Positions 17,486 through 26,216 are shown, counted from the stretch's first letter. The stretch: DNA of 28,610 bases from CALEUX01 sp037439945 (GCA_037439945.1 JBBIVA010000036.1:1-28610), one strand, 5' to 3'. The notes: a model not told the origin generated them from the letters alone. Program-made: numbers and translations.

Positions 17486-18955
17486 TTAAAACTGGAACCA
17501 CGAAAGATAATTTTCAGGGCTTGGAACAGGATGGCCCCCAAAATAAAACTCGTTTTTATGAGGGTCATACTTATATTCTTTAGCCCACTCAACAAAGTTT
17601 TTAGCTACTGCTTTAATGGCTTCAATAATATAATCAAGTTCATTATTTGAAGTTGTTGGATGTATTGATAAACGTACCCATCCTGGTTTTTCAGACAAAT
17701 CGCCCATGTCAATTTTCCGGGTTATTGAATTCGATGTAAAATAATCGACATGCAATAAATAGTGCCCGTATGTTCCGGCACAGGAACACCCTCCCCTGAC
17801 CTGAATTCCATACCGGTCGTTAAGCAACTTAACTACGAGGTTAAAATGGGCACCTTCAATGTAAAAAGAAACAACTCCAAGCCTGATCTCCTGATCTTGT
17901 GCAAGAATCCTCAGGTTGGGTATTTTCTTTAACTCAGAAAAAATTTTTAACAGCATCAATTCTTCCCTTTTCCGGATATGCTCAATCCCCATTTTTTCTT
18001 TTAAACTAATGCTTAACGCAGCCCTGATAGATTGTAAAAATCCAGGGGTACCACCATCTTCTCTAATTTCAATATCTTCTATAAACCTGTATTTCCCCCA
18101 CCTGTTTGTCCAGTTAACCGTACCCCCTCCCGGATCATCGGGTGTACTATTATGATAAATTGCCGAATTAAAAACTACTACACCTGAAGAACCTGGTCCC
18201 CCTAAAAATTTGTGTGGTGAAAAAAATACTGCATCTAACCTTTCAATTGGATCAGATGGATGCATATCGATTTTGACATAAGGTGCACTGGCTGCAAAAT
18301 CAACAAAACAGAATCCTCCATTTTCATGCATAATTCTGGCTAATTCATAATAAGGAGTAATTATACCTGTAACATTTGAACATGCAGTAAAACTTCCTAT
18401 TTTAATTGCTCTGTTTTTATACTTTTTTATTTCGTCCCTTAAAACCCCGGGATCAACCATTAAATCGTCATTTGGCTCAAGAACAACTACATCGGCGTTG
18501 GTTTCAAGCCAGGATGTGTGATTGGAATGGTGTTCCATGTGGGTTAGAAAAATCACAGGTCTGTTTTCAGGCGGGAGGTGGTAGTATTTTCGTGCCTGGT
18601 CGGGAACACGCAACCCAAGGATTCTCTGAAGTTTATTTATTACACAGGTCATTCCGGCCCCTGCCGTTATTATAACATCCTCAGATCCGGCATTTACATG
18701 TTGTTTAATTATTTTGTGGGATAATTTATAAATGTTAGTCATAATCATTCCTGTGTTGCTTGATTCGGAATGTGTATTTGCAACCAACGGGCCTATTTTA
18801 CTAATAATAATATCCTCAATTGGCTTATACAGACGGCCGGATGCGATCCAGTCAGCGTAAACCAATGGTTTCTCACCAAAAGGAGTAGTTATGGTAGCAT
18901 CATTTCCAATGGTATTATTTTTAAACTCCAAAAAATAAGACTCCAGATTATCCAT
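17486..18955 (-). CDS. Class V aminotransferase / cysteine desulfurase-like PLP enzyme
   Basis: The 489-aa fold-type I PLP enzyme has the aromatic-stacking motif HMEHHSNHTSW (HHSN at 142-145), the PLP-nitrogen Asp in FVDFAASAP (D219) and the Schiff-base lysine K249 in FFSPHKFLGG. GGTVNWT and the Cys-containing RGGCSCAGTYGHYLL follow. Cysteine desulfurases keep their catalytic Cys in a comparable position, so desulfurase or selenocysteine-lyase-like activity is possible. The enzyme is about 80 residues longer than SufS and is not in a suf cluster, so the true substrate is open. It lies 119 bp after the AlkD-like gene. Confidence 0.85.
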   Translation of the reverse strand: MDNLESYFLEFKNNTIGNDATITTPFGEKPLVYADWIASGRLYKPIEDIIISKIGPLVANTHSESSNTGMIMTNIYKLSHKIIKQHVNAGSEDVIITAGAGMTCVINKLQRILGLRVPDQARKYYHLPPENRPVIFLTHMEHHSNHTSWLETNADVVVLEPNDDLMVDPGVLRDEIKKYKNRAIKIGSFTACSNVTGIITPYYELARIMHENGGFCFVDFAASAPYVKIDMHPSDPIERLDAVFFSPHKFLGGPGSSGVVVFNSAIYHNSTPDDPGGGTVNWTNRWGKYRFIEDIEIREDGGTPGFLQSIRAALSISLKEKMGIEHIRKREELMLLKIFSELKKIPNLRILAQDQEIRLGVVSFYIEGAHFNLVVKLLNDRYGIQVRGGCSCAGTYGHYLLHVDYFTSNSITRKIDMGDLSEKPGWVRLSIHPTTSNNELDYIIEAIKAVAKNFVEWAKEYKYDPHKNEFYFGGHPVPSPENYLSWFQF

Positions 18956-19074
18956 CAGAACAAAATTTTTAAATTTTTGCTTTTTACAAAACTTTCCAAC
19001 TATGCAAAAAAAGTAAATTTGAATTTTAGAAATATGATATTTGATTTCCGTTTAACACAACCTATAACAAAAAA

Positions 19075-19758
19075 TTATAAACTAATCATTATTTCATCCA
19101 GAACTTCAATTCCAGTCATTTGTAACTGAAGATCACCGGATTTGCTCCATTCCCCTGCTAGTTTTGCTACAGGTTTAGACAACTCGGAATTAAACCTTGC
19201 AGCCATTTTTAAACAGTGCGCCACTGATCTGATCATAATTTTATCGGTTACCAGGGCATCAAAAATTGGCAAATTCTCTTTTACATACAAGCTAAGTTCC
19301 GTTCCAACAAACCTAAAATGCCATCCTATAGCCATTAAGGCCGAATATCTCACATAAACAACCTGGTGGAATATCCATTTCTCGATTATTTGCTGAATAT
19401 TATTTCTTCTGCCCAAAAGATTAAATGCAACCTGTTCGGCCAGTTCAATATTATTAATTTTTCCCGCCCATTCAATTATCTGATCATCTGCTAAATCGTT
19501 CGGTTTGGCTAACATTGTAGCTAAAATCATAGATTCACGGATGTTCCTGTGCCATAATCTTTCAGCCAGGTTGTTATCAGGTTCAAACTCACGCATTAAT
19601 TGTCTTAGGTGAACCAGCGAGACTCCGTATGCCTTCCGATAATTTATCCCTGCAAGCTCCAGTTGATGTGAAGTTTCACCATTCATCAGCTTGCGAAAGC
19701 GTGACATTATTTTTTTTTGTTGTCGCTCCAGATTTTCGTTATATGGAAAAAACTTCAT
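19075..19758 (-). CDS. AlkD-like DNA alkylation repair / HEAT-repeat protein
   Basis: The 227-aa protein is all-helical with repeated HEAT-like units. It contains YRKAYGVSLVHLRQLMREF and LAERLWHRNIRESMILATML, which match the AlkD family pattern (LW...REs..lA..L), then QIIEKWIFHQVVYVRYSALMA and following. AlkD of Bacillus excises alkylated bases without flipping them, but homologues vary and many are not proven glycosylases. The frame can start at TTG two codons earlier; ATG at 19758 is chosen. It diverges from the tRNA-His gene, whose promoter lies in the short gap. Confidence 0.75.
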   Translation of the reverse strand: MKFFPYNENLERQQKKIMSRFRKLMNGETSHQLELAGINYRKAYGVSLVHLRQLMREFEPDNNLAERLWHRNIRESMILATMLAKPNDLADDQIIEWAGKINNIELAEQVAFNLLGRRNNIQQIIEKWIFHQVVYVRYSALMAIGWHFRFVGTELSLYVKENLPIFDALVTDKIMIRSVAHCLKMAARFNSELSKPVAKLAGEWSKSGDLQLQMTGIEVLDEIMISL

Positions 19759-19826
19759 TTTCAAATATTAATGAATTAATCATCAAATTCTGCATAAAAA
19801 AAGGTAATTTCCTTTTTTAATTTTCG

Positions 19827-19859
19827 TTTGCAAATTTAGAAGAAAAACGGTTATATTTG
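19827..19859 (+). promoter_or_regulatory. Promoter of the tRNA-His gene
   Basis: -33 TTTG (19827-19830) and -7 TATATTTG (19852-19859) are separated by 21 bp, matching the Bacteroidota consensus TTTG-N19-22-TAnnTTTG. Transcription would start about 7 nt before the tRNA. Confidence 0.8.
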
Positions 19860-19872
19860 CACATCTAAAAAT

Positions 19873-19947
19873 GGTGATTGTAGCTCAGTTGGTTAGAGCG
19901 CCAGATTGTGGTTCTGGAGGTCGCCGGTTCGAGACCGGTCTATCACC
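19873..19947 (+). tRNA. tRNA-His (anticodon GTG)
   Basis: The cloverleaf is complete: acceptor GTGATTG with the extra G(-1) typical of tRNA-His, D arm GCTC...GAGC, anticodon stem CCAGA/TCTGG with loop TTGTGGT (anticodon at 19908-19910), and T arm GCCGG-TTCGAGA-CCGGT. Discriminator C73 also fits His. The acceptor stem has a T6-T67 mismatch. The CCA end is not encoded. It stands alone with its own promoter and terminator. Confidence 0.95.
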
Positions 19948-19956
19948 CCTGAAAAG

Positions 19957-19989
19957 CGTAACTCAATTAATTTGTGTTACGTTTTTTTT
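19957..19989 (+). terminator. Rho-independent terminator of tRNA-His
   Basis: CGTAAC / GTTACG forms a 6-bp stem followed at once by eight T residues, 9 bp after the tRNA end. Confidence 0.85.
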
Positions 19990-20501
19990 ATCACTTCTAT
20001 TAAACTATATGTCAACTCTAAAACCATTATCAATTTATATCTAAAGAAATTTACACTGTAGTTTTTGGTTTTTAAAAAAGCTAAGCCTTTTTAATTAAAT
20101 TGATGGATAATACATTTAAAAGTTTGAAATTAAACAAGCAAATAAGGGTTGTAATATGATTGAATTTGTATTATTACACCATACACGTAAGTTTTATATA
20201 AACAATTTAATCCGAATCCGATATCATTTTACCTAAGCTAAACCAAGACTAATTTTTTGCTCCTCCAATTAATATTTAATGGAAAAACATTAAACCAGGC
20301 AAAGTCATTATTTCATTGCATCCCTATTGACTAATCCGGGTTGATTATTTGGAACAAACCCATATGTATCCAAGATTTTAACGGGCAATTTATAATTGGG
20401 GTAAATCATTCCAAAATTGTTTATTAAATCAAATAGTTATATAAACTAAACAAAAAATTATATTAATATTTTTAAATTCACAAAAAAATCACTCTTATAC
20501 A
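19990..20501. other. Long non-coding gap before the TPR gene
   Basis: About 510 bp, AT-rich and with no readable protein in any frame. It contains one copy of the palindromic repeat (20291-20342). No clear TAnnTTTG promoter with both boxes was found for the downstream gene. Confidence 0.5.
20291..20342 (+). repeat. REP-like palindromic repeat, copy A
   Basis: This 52-bp stretch aligns without gaps, about 44 of 52 bases, to the reverse complement of copy B beyond the TPR gene. The last 15 bases (TGACTAATCCGGGTT) are identical. The hairpin arms are partly decayed here (AGTCA / TGACT remain). Confidence 0.7.
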
Positions 20502-22016
20502 ATGAATCCAAAAAAGAGAAAAATAATATGCCTGATCCAATCAATCTTTCAGTGTAAAAATTTCAGGGTATTTGTTTTTCTTGTTTTAATGGCATTGCGG
20601 CTTTTCACTGTAACAGGCCAAAGTATAGTCGACAAATTAGATAAAGCATCAAGATCATCAATAAACGCTTTTGCATTAACATCCAAAGGCATTCAGGTTG
20701 ATACTGCACGGGGCTTTTTTATCAGTGCTGATGGTTTGGCTATTACTACAGCATCGCTTTTTCAAAATGGTGATACTGTAGTTTTTACCGATGATAAGGA
20801 AAAACCCTTGGACCTACACAGAATAATAGCAATTCATTCCTACAGCAACCTGGCTCTTATACAGTTAAAAAATCCAAGAACAAAAGATATTGATTTCCTT
20901 GTTCCTTCAAGAAAACCATTTAACAGCCAGGGAGATATCCTTGCTTTTACAAATCCAAAAGATGCCGAAAAAGGTTTGGGATATGGCGTTATAGGGACAA
21001 TTCTCAGGGCTCCATTTATAGGAAGGTTTGCCAATATTGAAATAGAGGCCGGAGCTGCTTCAGAATGTTCTCCAATAGTTAATTCTTCAGGAGATTTTAT
21101 TGGATTTTATTATTTCACCAATTCAAATATAAAGGGTAATCTTCTTCCAACATCATTAATTACTGATGACAATTGGGTATCAATTAATCAAACATGGACT
21201 ATTTTTAAAAATAATCCTTTACGTAAATCACTTACAACACCTTTATACTCAAGGGCACTCATAAACCAGGGACAGGGAAATTGGCTCGAATCGGCCAGAA
21301 TTTTTACAAGTTTGCTTAAAATTATTCCCGATGATGCTCTAATACACGCCTTAAGGTCATTGTCAAGATTTAACTATGGCAACAATATTGGCGGCCGTGA
21401 AGATTTTACCTATTCCATCAAATTAAACCCTAACGGCTACTATCCTTACTATTCAAGGGCCCACTCATTTTTAAACGAAAGAGATAAAGAAAAAGCAATG
21501 GATGATTTATTTAAAGCAATTGATAAGAACCCCAATTTTTCAGATGCTTTTCTTGAAATTGGCCGCATCCAGTCCTTTTTTGGTGAAGTAAAAATGGCCG
21601 TTGCGAGTTATACCTATGCCCTTGAAACAGATTCGCTATTAGCCGAAGCTTGGTATGAAAGGGGAAGATTGTTTATTCAGCATTCTTCAAACCAGGATAA
21701 GGCTTTAATTGATCTTGCAACCGCGGCAAGGCTTAACCCTGCGTTACCAGGGGTTTATACTTTAATAGGGAACATAAAACTAAGCCGCCAGGATTATCTT
21801 GAAGCTATTTTTGAGTTTGACAAGGCCATAAATCAAAATGGAAAAGACACCCATGCCTTGATGAACAGGGGAATGGCGCACTTTAATACCGGCTTAAAAG
21901 AAAAAGCATGTGATGATTGGGATAAAGCCGGACGACAGGGTAATCTCCAGGCATTTAAACTAATATCACGCCACTGCGCAGAGTTAAGGAAAGGGACTTT
22001 TACAAGGGGAAATTAA
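20502..22016 (+). CDS. Secreted protein with dead trypsin-like domain and TPR repeats
   Basis: The 504-aa protein has a hydrophobic N-terminal segment (about 22-38, then VTGQ-SIV as a likely signal cleavage site), so it should act in the periplasm or at the surface. Residues 65-225 resemble the HtrA/trypsin fold: ARGFFISADGLAITTASLF, SNLALIQL and SPIVNSSGDFIGF line up with the three catalytic segments. But the His position holds S85, the Asp position N116 and the GNSGG Ser region reads SECS, so proteolysis is not expected. From about 245 to 490 there are around seven TPR units (for example YYSRAHSFLNERDKEKAMDD). The likely role is as a binding scaffold. It is monocistronic and flanked by inverted REP-like repeats. 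Confidence 0.75.
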   Translation: MNPKKRKIICLIQSIFQCKNFRVFVFLVLMALRLFTVTGQSIVDKLDKASRSSINAFALTSKGIQVDTARGFFISADGLAITTASLFQNGDTVVFTDDKEKPLDLHRIIAIHSYSNLALIQLKNPRTKDIDFLVPSRKPFNSQGDILAFTNPKDAEKGLGYGVIGTILRAPFIGRFANIEIEAGAASECSPIVNSSGDFIGFYYFTNSNIKGNLLPTSLITDDNWVSINQTWTIFKNNPLRKSLTTPLYSRALINQGQGNWLESARIFTSLLKIIPDDALIHALRSLSRFNYGNNIGGREDFTYSIKLNPNGYYPYYSRAHSFLNERDKEKAMDDLFKAIDKNPNFSDAFLEIGRIQSFFGEVKMAVASYTYALETDSLLAEAWYERGRLFIQHSSNQDKALIDLATAARLNPALPGVYTLIGNIKLSRQDYLEAIFEFDKAINQNGKDTHALMNRGMAHFNTGLKEKACDDWDKAGRQGNLQAFKLISRHCAELRKGTFTRGN

Positions 22017-22058
22017 TAATTATTGATTACTGGAAACCATTAAGGCTTAAATTAATTA

Positions 22059-22110
22059 AACCCGGATTAGTCATTAGAAAGGCAATGAACTAATGACTTA
22101 GCCGGGATTA
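22059..22110 (-). repeat. REP-like palindromic repeat, copy B
   Basis: This is an inverted copy relative to copy A. It folds into a strong hairpin: CCCGG and AGTCATTAG pair with CTAATGACT and CCGGG around a 12-nt loop. A third, more degenerate relative begins at 26125. Confidence 0.75.
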
Positions 22111-22143
22111 ACCCTACCGAATAGTCGGTACAGGCTGCTTTAG

Positions 22144-22189
22144 AAAAACTTAATTTGTAAGCATTTCTGATTACAAATTTTTAGTTTTT
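22144..22189 (+). terminator. Long AT-rich hairpin, candidate terminator
   Basis: AAAAACT and AATTTGTAA pair with TTACAAATT and AGTTTTT across a 10-nt loop, with a small bulge, followed by CTTTAG. The stem has 16 paired bases. It is the best terminator candidate for the TPR gene, though it lies about 130 bp past the stop. Confidence 0.45.
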
Positions 22190-22451
22190 CTTTAGCGATT
22201 TGTCAAAATAGAAGGCATGTAATCAATAACTTAACACTATTAATTTCTAATAACGGTCATTAGAAAAAATGGCTAAAGACAAATTTGGGTTAAAAAGGAT
22301 TATAAACTATTAAACAATCAGTTATCTAAACTTTTCCTACGCTAAAAATAATGGTTTGTAAAGAATAAAATCAGTTGTTTCTGAATAGTAAAGTCCAGTT
22401 AATAAATCCTAAAGCTGTTTTTAAATCCTGCCCTTACTAAATATTTTTTAG

Positions 22452-22459
22452 TATTTTTG
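22452..22459 (+). promoter_or_regulatory. Candidate -7 box of prfB
   Basis: TATTTTTG matches TAnnTTTG, 17 bp before the prfB ATG. No clear -33 TTTG at the usual distance, so this is tentative; the leader would be very short. Confidence 0.4.
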
Positions 22460-22476
22460 CCAATTATTTTTTTATC

Positions 22477-23584
22477 ATGATAACACCAGAACAATTTAAA
22501 GACTTAAGTGAACGTGAGTTGGCGTTAAGGAGGTTTCTTTGACATTGACCGAAAACTCGTTGACCTTGAAGAGGAAGAATTAAGGGCCCAGGCTCCGGGA
22601 TTTTGGGATGATGCTAAAAAAGCCGAATCCCACATGAAAAAAATAAAGGAGCTTAAAAGCTGGGTTGATGGTTACAACAAAATTAAAACCCACATCGAAG
22701 ATCTTACAGTCCTATTCGAATTCTATAAAAGCGGTGATATTGAAGGAGAAGATATTACAAGCCAGTTTAATATTGCCAAAAATGAAATCGAAAATCTGGA
22801 ACTAAAAAATATGCTCCAAAAAGAAGAAGACAAGATGGGAGCAATACTTAAAATAAATGCCGGTGCCGGAGGTACTGAAAGCCAAGATTGGGCAGAAATG
22901 CTTATGCGAATGTACATAAGGTGGGGGGAACAAAACGGTTACAAGGTTAACGAAACTCACTATCTCGCTGGCGATGAAGCCGGAATAAAAACTGTTACTC
23001 TTCAGTTTGAAGGTGATTTTGCTTATGGCTACCTTAAAAGTGAGAACGGGGTACACCGGCTGGTACGATTATCACCTTTTAATTCGGCCAACAAAAGAAT
23101 GACCAGTTTTACTTCAGTTTTTGTTATCCCACTAATCGATGAATCAATTGAAATAGAGATTAATCCTGGTGATATAACATGGGAAACATTCCGGTCAAGT
23201 GGTGCTGGTGGGCAAAATGTCAATAAAGTTGAAACAGGAGTGCGTTTACGTCATGCTCCTTCCGGTATAGTTATTGAAAACACTGAATCAAGGTCGCAGG
23301 GTGGGAATAAAGAAAACGCACTCAGAATGCTTAAATCACAATTATTTGAAATTGAGCTGCGTAAGCAAATGGAAGAAAAGAATAAAATTGAAGCACAAAA
23401 AAAGAAAATTGAATGGGGTTCACAAATTCGTTCTTACGTCCTCCAGCCATATAAATTAGTCAAGGATGTTCGAACTGGATATGAAACATCAAATGTTCAG
23501 GCAGTATTAGATGGACAAATAGATGGTTTTATTAAATCTTACCTAATGGAATACGGAGCAACTGAAGTTTTTGATAAAAACTGA
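22477..23584 (+). CDS. prfB: Peptide chain release factor 2 (programmed +1 frameshift)
   Basis: RF2 releases finished proteins at UGA and UAA. The gene is read as 22477-22539 joined to 22541-23584, giving 368 aa. ATG at 22477 opens a 21-codon frame ending CTT TGA C, with AAGGAGG at 22527-22533 three bases before CTT, the classic autoregulatory site. Skipping T22540 puts the ribosome in the main frame (DIDRKLVDLEEEEL and following). The stop-codon recognition motif SPF is in LVRLSPFNSA, and the peptidyl-hydrolysis motif GGQ is in SSGAGGQNVNKVE. Annotation from the ATG at 22634 alone would lose 52 residues. When RF2 is scarce the ribosome pauses at TGA and shifts. Confidence 0.96.
22527..22543 (+). 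promoter_or_regulatory. RF2 programmed frameshift signal
   Basis: AAGGAGG-TTT-CTT-TGA-C: an internal Shine-Dalgarno three bases from the slippery CTT, then the in-frame UGA with the weak-context C. The spacing is identical to the E. coli prfB site. Confidence 0.95.
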
Positions 23585-23655
23585 ACCGTATGTTTAGGAT
23601 TATTGGATTCAATAAATGTTTAATCTTTAAAGAAAAAATTTAAACCAAAAATAAG

Positions 23656-24624
23656 TTGAAAGTTCACGCATCAATAGAATCATTCCAGGGGAAAAAGCCG
23701 ATAGTAACAATGGGCACTTTTGATGGTGTTCATCCTGGCCACAGGGCGTTACTTAACAGGGTAAGAAACATTGCTTTAGCCGAAAACAAAGAATCAGTGG
23801 TTTTAACTTTTTGGCCTCACCCGCGTATAGTGTTGGGACATGATGCCAAAGAACTGAGGCTGTTAACATCAATGGATGAAAAAATTCAGATCATTAGTCA
23901 ATTAGGGATCGACCATCTCATTGTGGTTCCATTTACCAAGGAATTAGCTGAACTTTCAGCATCAGAGTTCCTTGAAAACATCCTGGTAAACCAACTTAAT
24001 ATAGGCCATTTAATAATTGGATTTAACCACAGGTTTGGTAAAGGAGGAATAACCATCGAGAAAATATTTAAATTATCCAGAAAACTTAATTTTGACCTTA
24101 CCCAATTCAGACATGTGGACATTGATGGGCAATATCCTAGTTCAACAAGAATTAGAAACATGTTAATGAAAGGTAAAATTCAACAGGCCAACCTGCTTCT
24201 TGGATATAAATACAGGATAGCAGGCAGGGTTATTGGAGGCATGCGCCTTGGCAGAAGGTTATCATACCCAACCGCAAACCTTGTTATGGATGAACGGGTG
24301 AAACTGGTACCCCCGGATGGCGTATATGCTTGTTTTGTTAATGTAATTGGAAAGTATTACGGTGGAATGGTAAATATAGGTTGCAGGCCAACAGTTAATA
24401 ACCAGGTTGACAACCGTACAATAGAGGTACATATTCTCGATTTTAATGACGATATTTATTCTGAAGAGATTACACTTCAGTTTGTGTCAAGAACCAGGGA
24501 TGAAATGCGATTTCCCGATGTTGATTCACTTAAAAACCAGATAAAAATTGATGAAAAAATTATTCGGGAAGTACTGGCCAACCATGAACCCGATATTTTT
24601 GAAAAAACTATTAAAGAAATTTAA
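23656..24624 (+). CDS. ribF: Bifunctional riboflavin kinase / FAD synthetase
   Basis: RibF makes FMN from riboflavin and then FAD. The 322-aa protein starts at TTG: an in-frame TAA stands at 23641 and the first ATG would cut into the nucleotide-binding motif. The N-terminal FAD synthetase domain has TMGTFDGVHPGH (18-28) with the HxGH-type motif, FWPHPR, and ISG/SSTRIR near 155-165. The C-terminal kinase domain has GRRLSYPTANL with the PTAN motif, GVYAC and GGMVNIGCRPTV. Length is typical. It lies 71 bp after prfB and 56 bp before ahcY, so these may form one transcription unit. Confidence 0.94.
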   Translation: MKVHASIESFQGKKPIVTMGTFDGVHPGHRALLNRVRNIALAENKESVVLTFWPHPRIVLGHDAKELRLLTSMDEKIQIISQLGIDHLIVVPFTKELAELSASEFLENILVNQLNIGHLIIGFNHRFGKGGITIEKIFKLSRKLNFDLTQFRHVDIDGQYPSSTRIRNMLMKGKIQQANLLLGYKYRIAGRVIGGMRLGRRLSYPTANLVMDERVKLVPPDGVYACFVNVIGKYYGGMVNIGCRPTVNNQVDNRTIEVHILDFNDDIYSEEITLQFVSRTRDEMRFPDVDSLKNQIKIDEKIIREVLANHEPDIFEKTIKEI

Positions 24625-24680
24625 TAAACCAGTAAATTTTCAATTAAATAAAATATTAGCGATTTTGAAAATAAAACAAT

Positions 24681-26126
24681 ATGACTATAACTCAGGATTA
24701 CAAAGTGAAAGATCTTTCTCTTGCAGAATGGGGACGTAAAGAACTTGATCTGGCAGAGATTGAAATGCCGGGCCTAATGGCGCTTAGGGCAGAATTTAAA
24801 GGTCAGAAACCCCTGGCCGGGGCGAAAATCATGGGCTCATTACATATGACAGTACAAACAGCCATTTTAATTGAAACTCTTGTTGAATTAGGTGCTGATG
24901 TACGATGGGTTTCATGTAATATTTTTTCAACCCAGGATCATGCCGCGGCTGCTGTGGTAGTTGGAAAAAACGGGACAGTTCAAAATCCAAAAGGAACACC
25001 TGTATTTGCATGGAAGGGCGAAACCCTTGAAGAATACTGGTGGTGTACCGAACAGGCACTCTCATGGCCAGACGGGTCAGGGCCAAATTTAATACTGGAC
25101 GATGGTGGCGATGCAACAATGTTGGTGATTAAGGGTTCGCAATTTGAGACAGAAGGCAAAGTTCCCGATTTTAACCCTTCAAGGGATTCTGAAGAGTGGG
25201 GGGTTTTTCTGGCACTATGTAAAAAGGTTATGGCCCGCGATCCAAAATGCTGGACAAAAAAACGCAATGCAATTAAGGGTGTTTCTGAAGAAACAACCAC
25301 AGGCGTGCATAGGTTATACCAAATGGCTGAACAGGGATTACTGCCATTTCCCGCCATTAATGTAAACGATTCAGTTACAAAATCAAAATTTGATAATTTA
25401 TATGGATGTCGCCACTCCTTAACTGATGGTATAATGAGGGCTTCTGATGTTATGCTGGCAGGCAAAGTTGCGGTTGTATGCGGGTATGGTGATGTTGGAA
25501 AGGGTAGCGCACAATCATTAAAGGGCCAGGGAGCACGTGTAATAATTACGGAAATTGATCCCATTTGTGCACTGCAGGCTGCAATGGAAGGCTACCAGGT
25601 TCTTACAGTGGAAGATACATTAGAGTATGCCGATATTTTTATTACTACTACCGGTAACCGTGATATTATCACTGCCTCGCACATGGGTAAAATGAAAGAT
25701 ATGGCCATTATTGGAAACATTGGTCATTTCGACAATGAAATTCAAATGGCCGAGCTTGCCAAAATACCCGGTATAAAGCGTACCAACATTAAACCACAGT
25801 ATGATAAATGGACCTTTGCAGATGGGCACAGTGTATTAATCCTGGCCGAAGGAAGGTTGCTAAATTTGGGTTGCGCCACCGGTCATCCAAGTTTTGTAAT
25901 GTCAGCATCATTTACAAACCAAGTTCTGGCTCAAATGGAGTTGCACTTAAGAAACAAACAATATAAAAACCAGGTTTATACGCTCCCAAAAATTCTTGAC
26001 GAAAAAGTGGCCCGCCTTCATCTTGATAAACTGGGTGTAAAGCTTACTGTTTTAACAAATGAACAGGCTGCCTATCTTGATGTACCTGTTGAAGGACCTT
26101 ACAAACCAGAACATTACAGATATTAA
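24681..26126 (+). CDS. ahcY: Adenosylhomocysteinase
   Basis: This NAD-dependent cytosolic enzyme splits S-adenosylhomocysteine into adenosine and homocysteine, relieving product inhibition of methyltransferases. The 481-aa protein has the N-terminal MGSLHMTVQTAILIETL and SCNIFSTQDHAAAAV blocks, the NAD-binding GYGDVGKG at 268-275, GNIGHFDNEI, and the C-terminal YKPEHYRY carrying the conserved Lys and Tyr that reach into the partner subunit. The length, with an inserted segment of about 40 residues after VVVGKNGTV, is the long bacterial form. No SAH riboswitch was seen in the 56-bp leader. Confidence 0.97.
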   Translation: MTITQDYKVKDLSLAEWGRKELDLAEIEMPGLMALRAEFKGQKPLAGAKIMGSLHMTVQTAILIETLVELGADVRWVSCNIFSTQDHAAAAVVVGKNGTVQNPKGTPVFAWKGETLEEYWWCTEQALSWPDGSGPNLILDDGGDATMLVIKGSQFETEGKVPDFNPSRDSEEWGVFLALCKKVMARDPKCWTKKRNAIKGVSEETTTGVHRLYQMAEQGLLPFPAINVNDSVTKSKFDNLYGCRHSLTDGIMRASDVMLAGKVAVVCGYGDVGKGSAQSLKGQGARVIITEIDPICALQAAMEGYQVLTVEDTLEYADIFITTTGNRDIITASHMGKMKDMAIIGNIGHFDNEIQMAELAKIPGIKRTNIKPQYDKWTFADGHSVLILAEGRLLNLGCATGHPSFVMSASFTNQVLAQMELHLRNKQYKNQVYTLPKILDEKVARLHLDKLGVKLTVLTNEQAAYLDVPVEGPYKPEHYRY

Positions 26127-26160
26127 CCCCGATTGGTAATTAGAAATATAACGAAATTAC
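26125..26160 (+). repeat. Degenerate third copy of the REP-like repeat
   Basis: The first 21 bases match copy B at 18 positions, starting in the ahcY stop codon; the second half is much weaker. An inner inverted repeat GGTAATT / AATTACC survives. Confidence 0.4.
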
Positions 26161-26175
26161 CCCTATTAATAATTA

Positions 26176-26214
26176 TTTCCCATTGCCTGATAATATTCAT
26201 CCGGTAATGGGAAA
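26176..26214. terminator. Hairpin between convergent ahcY and the Rieske-like gene
   Basis: TTTCCCATTGCC / GGTAATGGGAAA forms a 12-bp stem (one G-T wobble) in the 90-bp gap between tail-to-tail genes. It is flanked by A/T-rich sequence, so it may serve both genes. Confidence 0.6.
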
Positions 26215-26216
26215 AT

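Larger units (their letters stand above)
22017..22476. other. Non-coding gap rich in hairpins before prfB
   Basis: No readable protein. Between 22061 and 22266 there are four stem-loops: the REP-like hairpin (22061-22106), TACCGA/TCGGTA (22115-22130), a long AT-rich hairpin (22144-22189) and TTTCTAAT/ATTAGAAA (22244-22266). Some must serve as the terminator of the TPR gene; the rest is unexplained. Confidence 0.6.

Noticed and set aside
19990..20501. CRISPR array or tandem repeats in the long gaps
   Set aside because: No regularly spaced direct repeats were found in this gap or any other in the window.
22634..23584. prfB annotated as a short CDS starting at the internal ATG
   Set aside because: The upstream frame with the AGGAGG, CTT-TGA-C site and 31 further in-frame codons shows that the true gene starts at 22477.
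24625..24680. SAH riboswitch before ahcY
   Set aside because: The gap after ribF is only 56 bp and AT-rich, without the GC-rich conserved core expected of SAH riboswitches.
24980..25564. Long open frame of 194 codons on the minus strand inside ahcY
   Set aside because: It lies fully antisense to a conserved enzyme and encodes no recognisable domain; it is a shadow of ahcY codon use.
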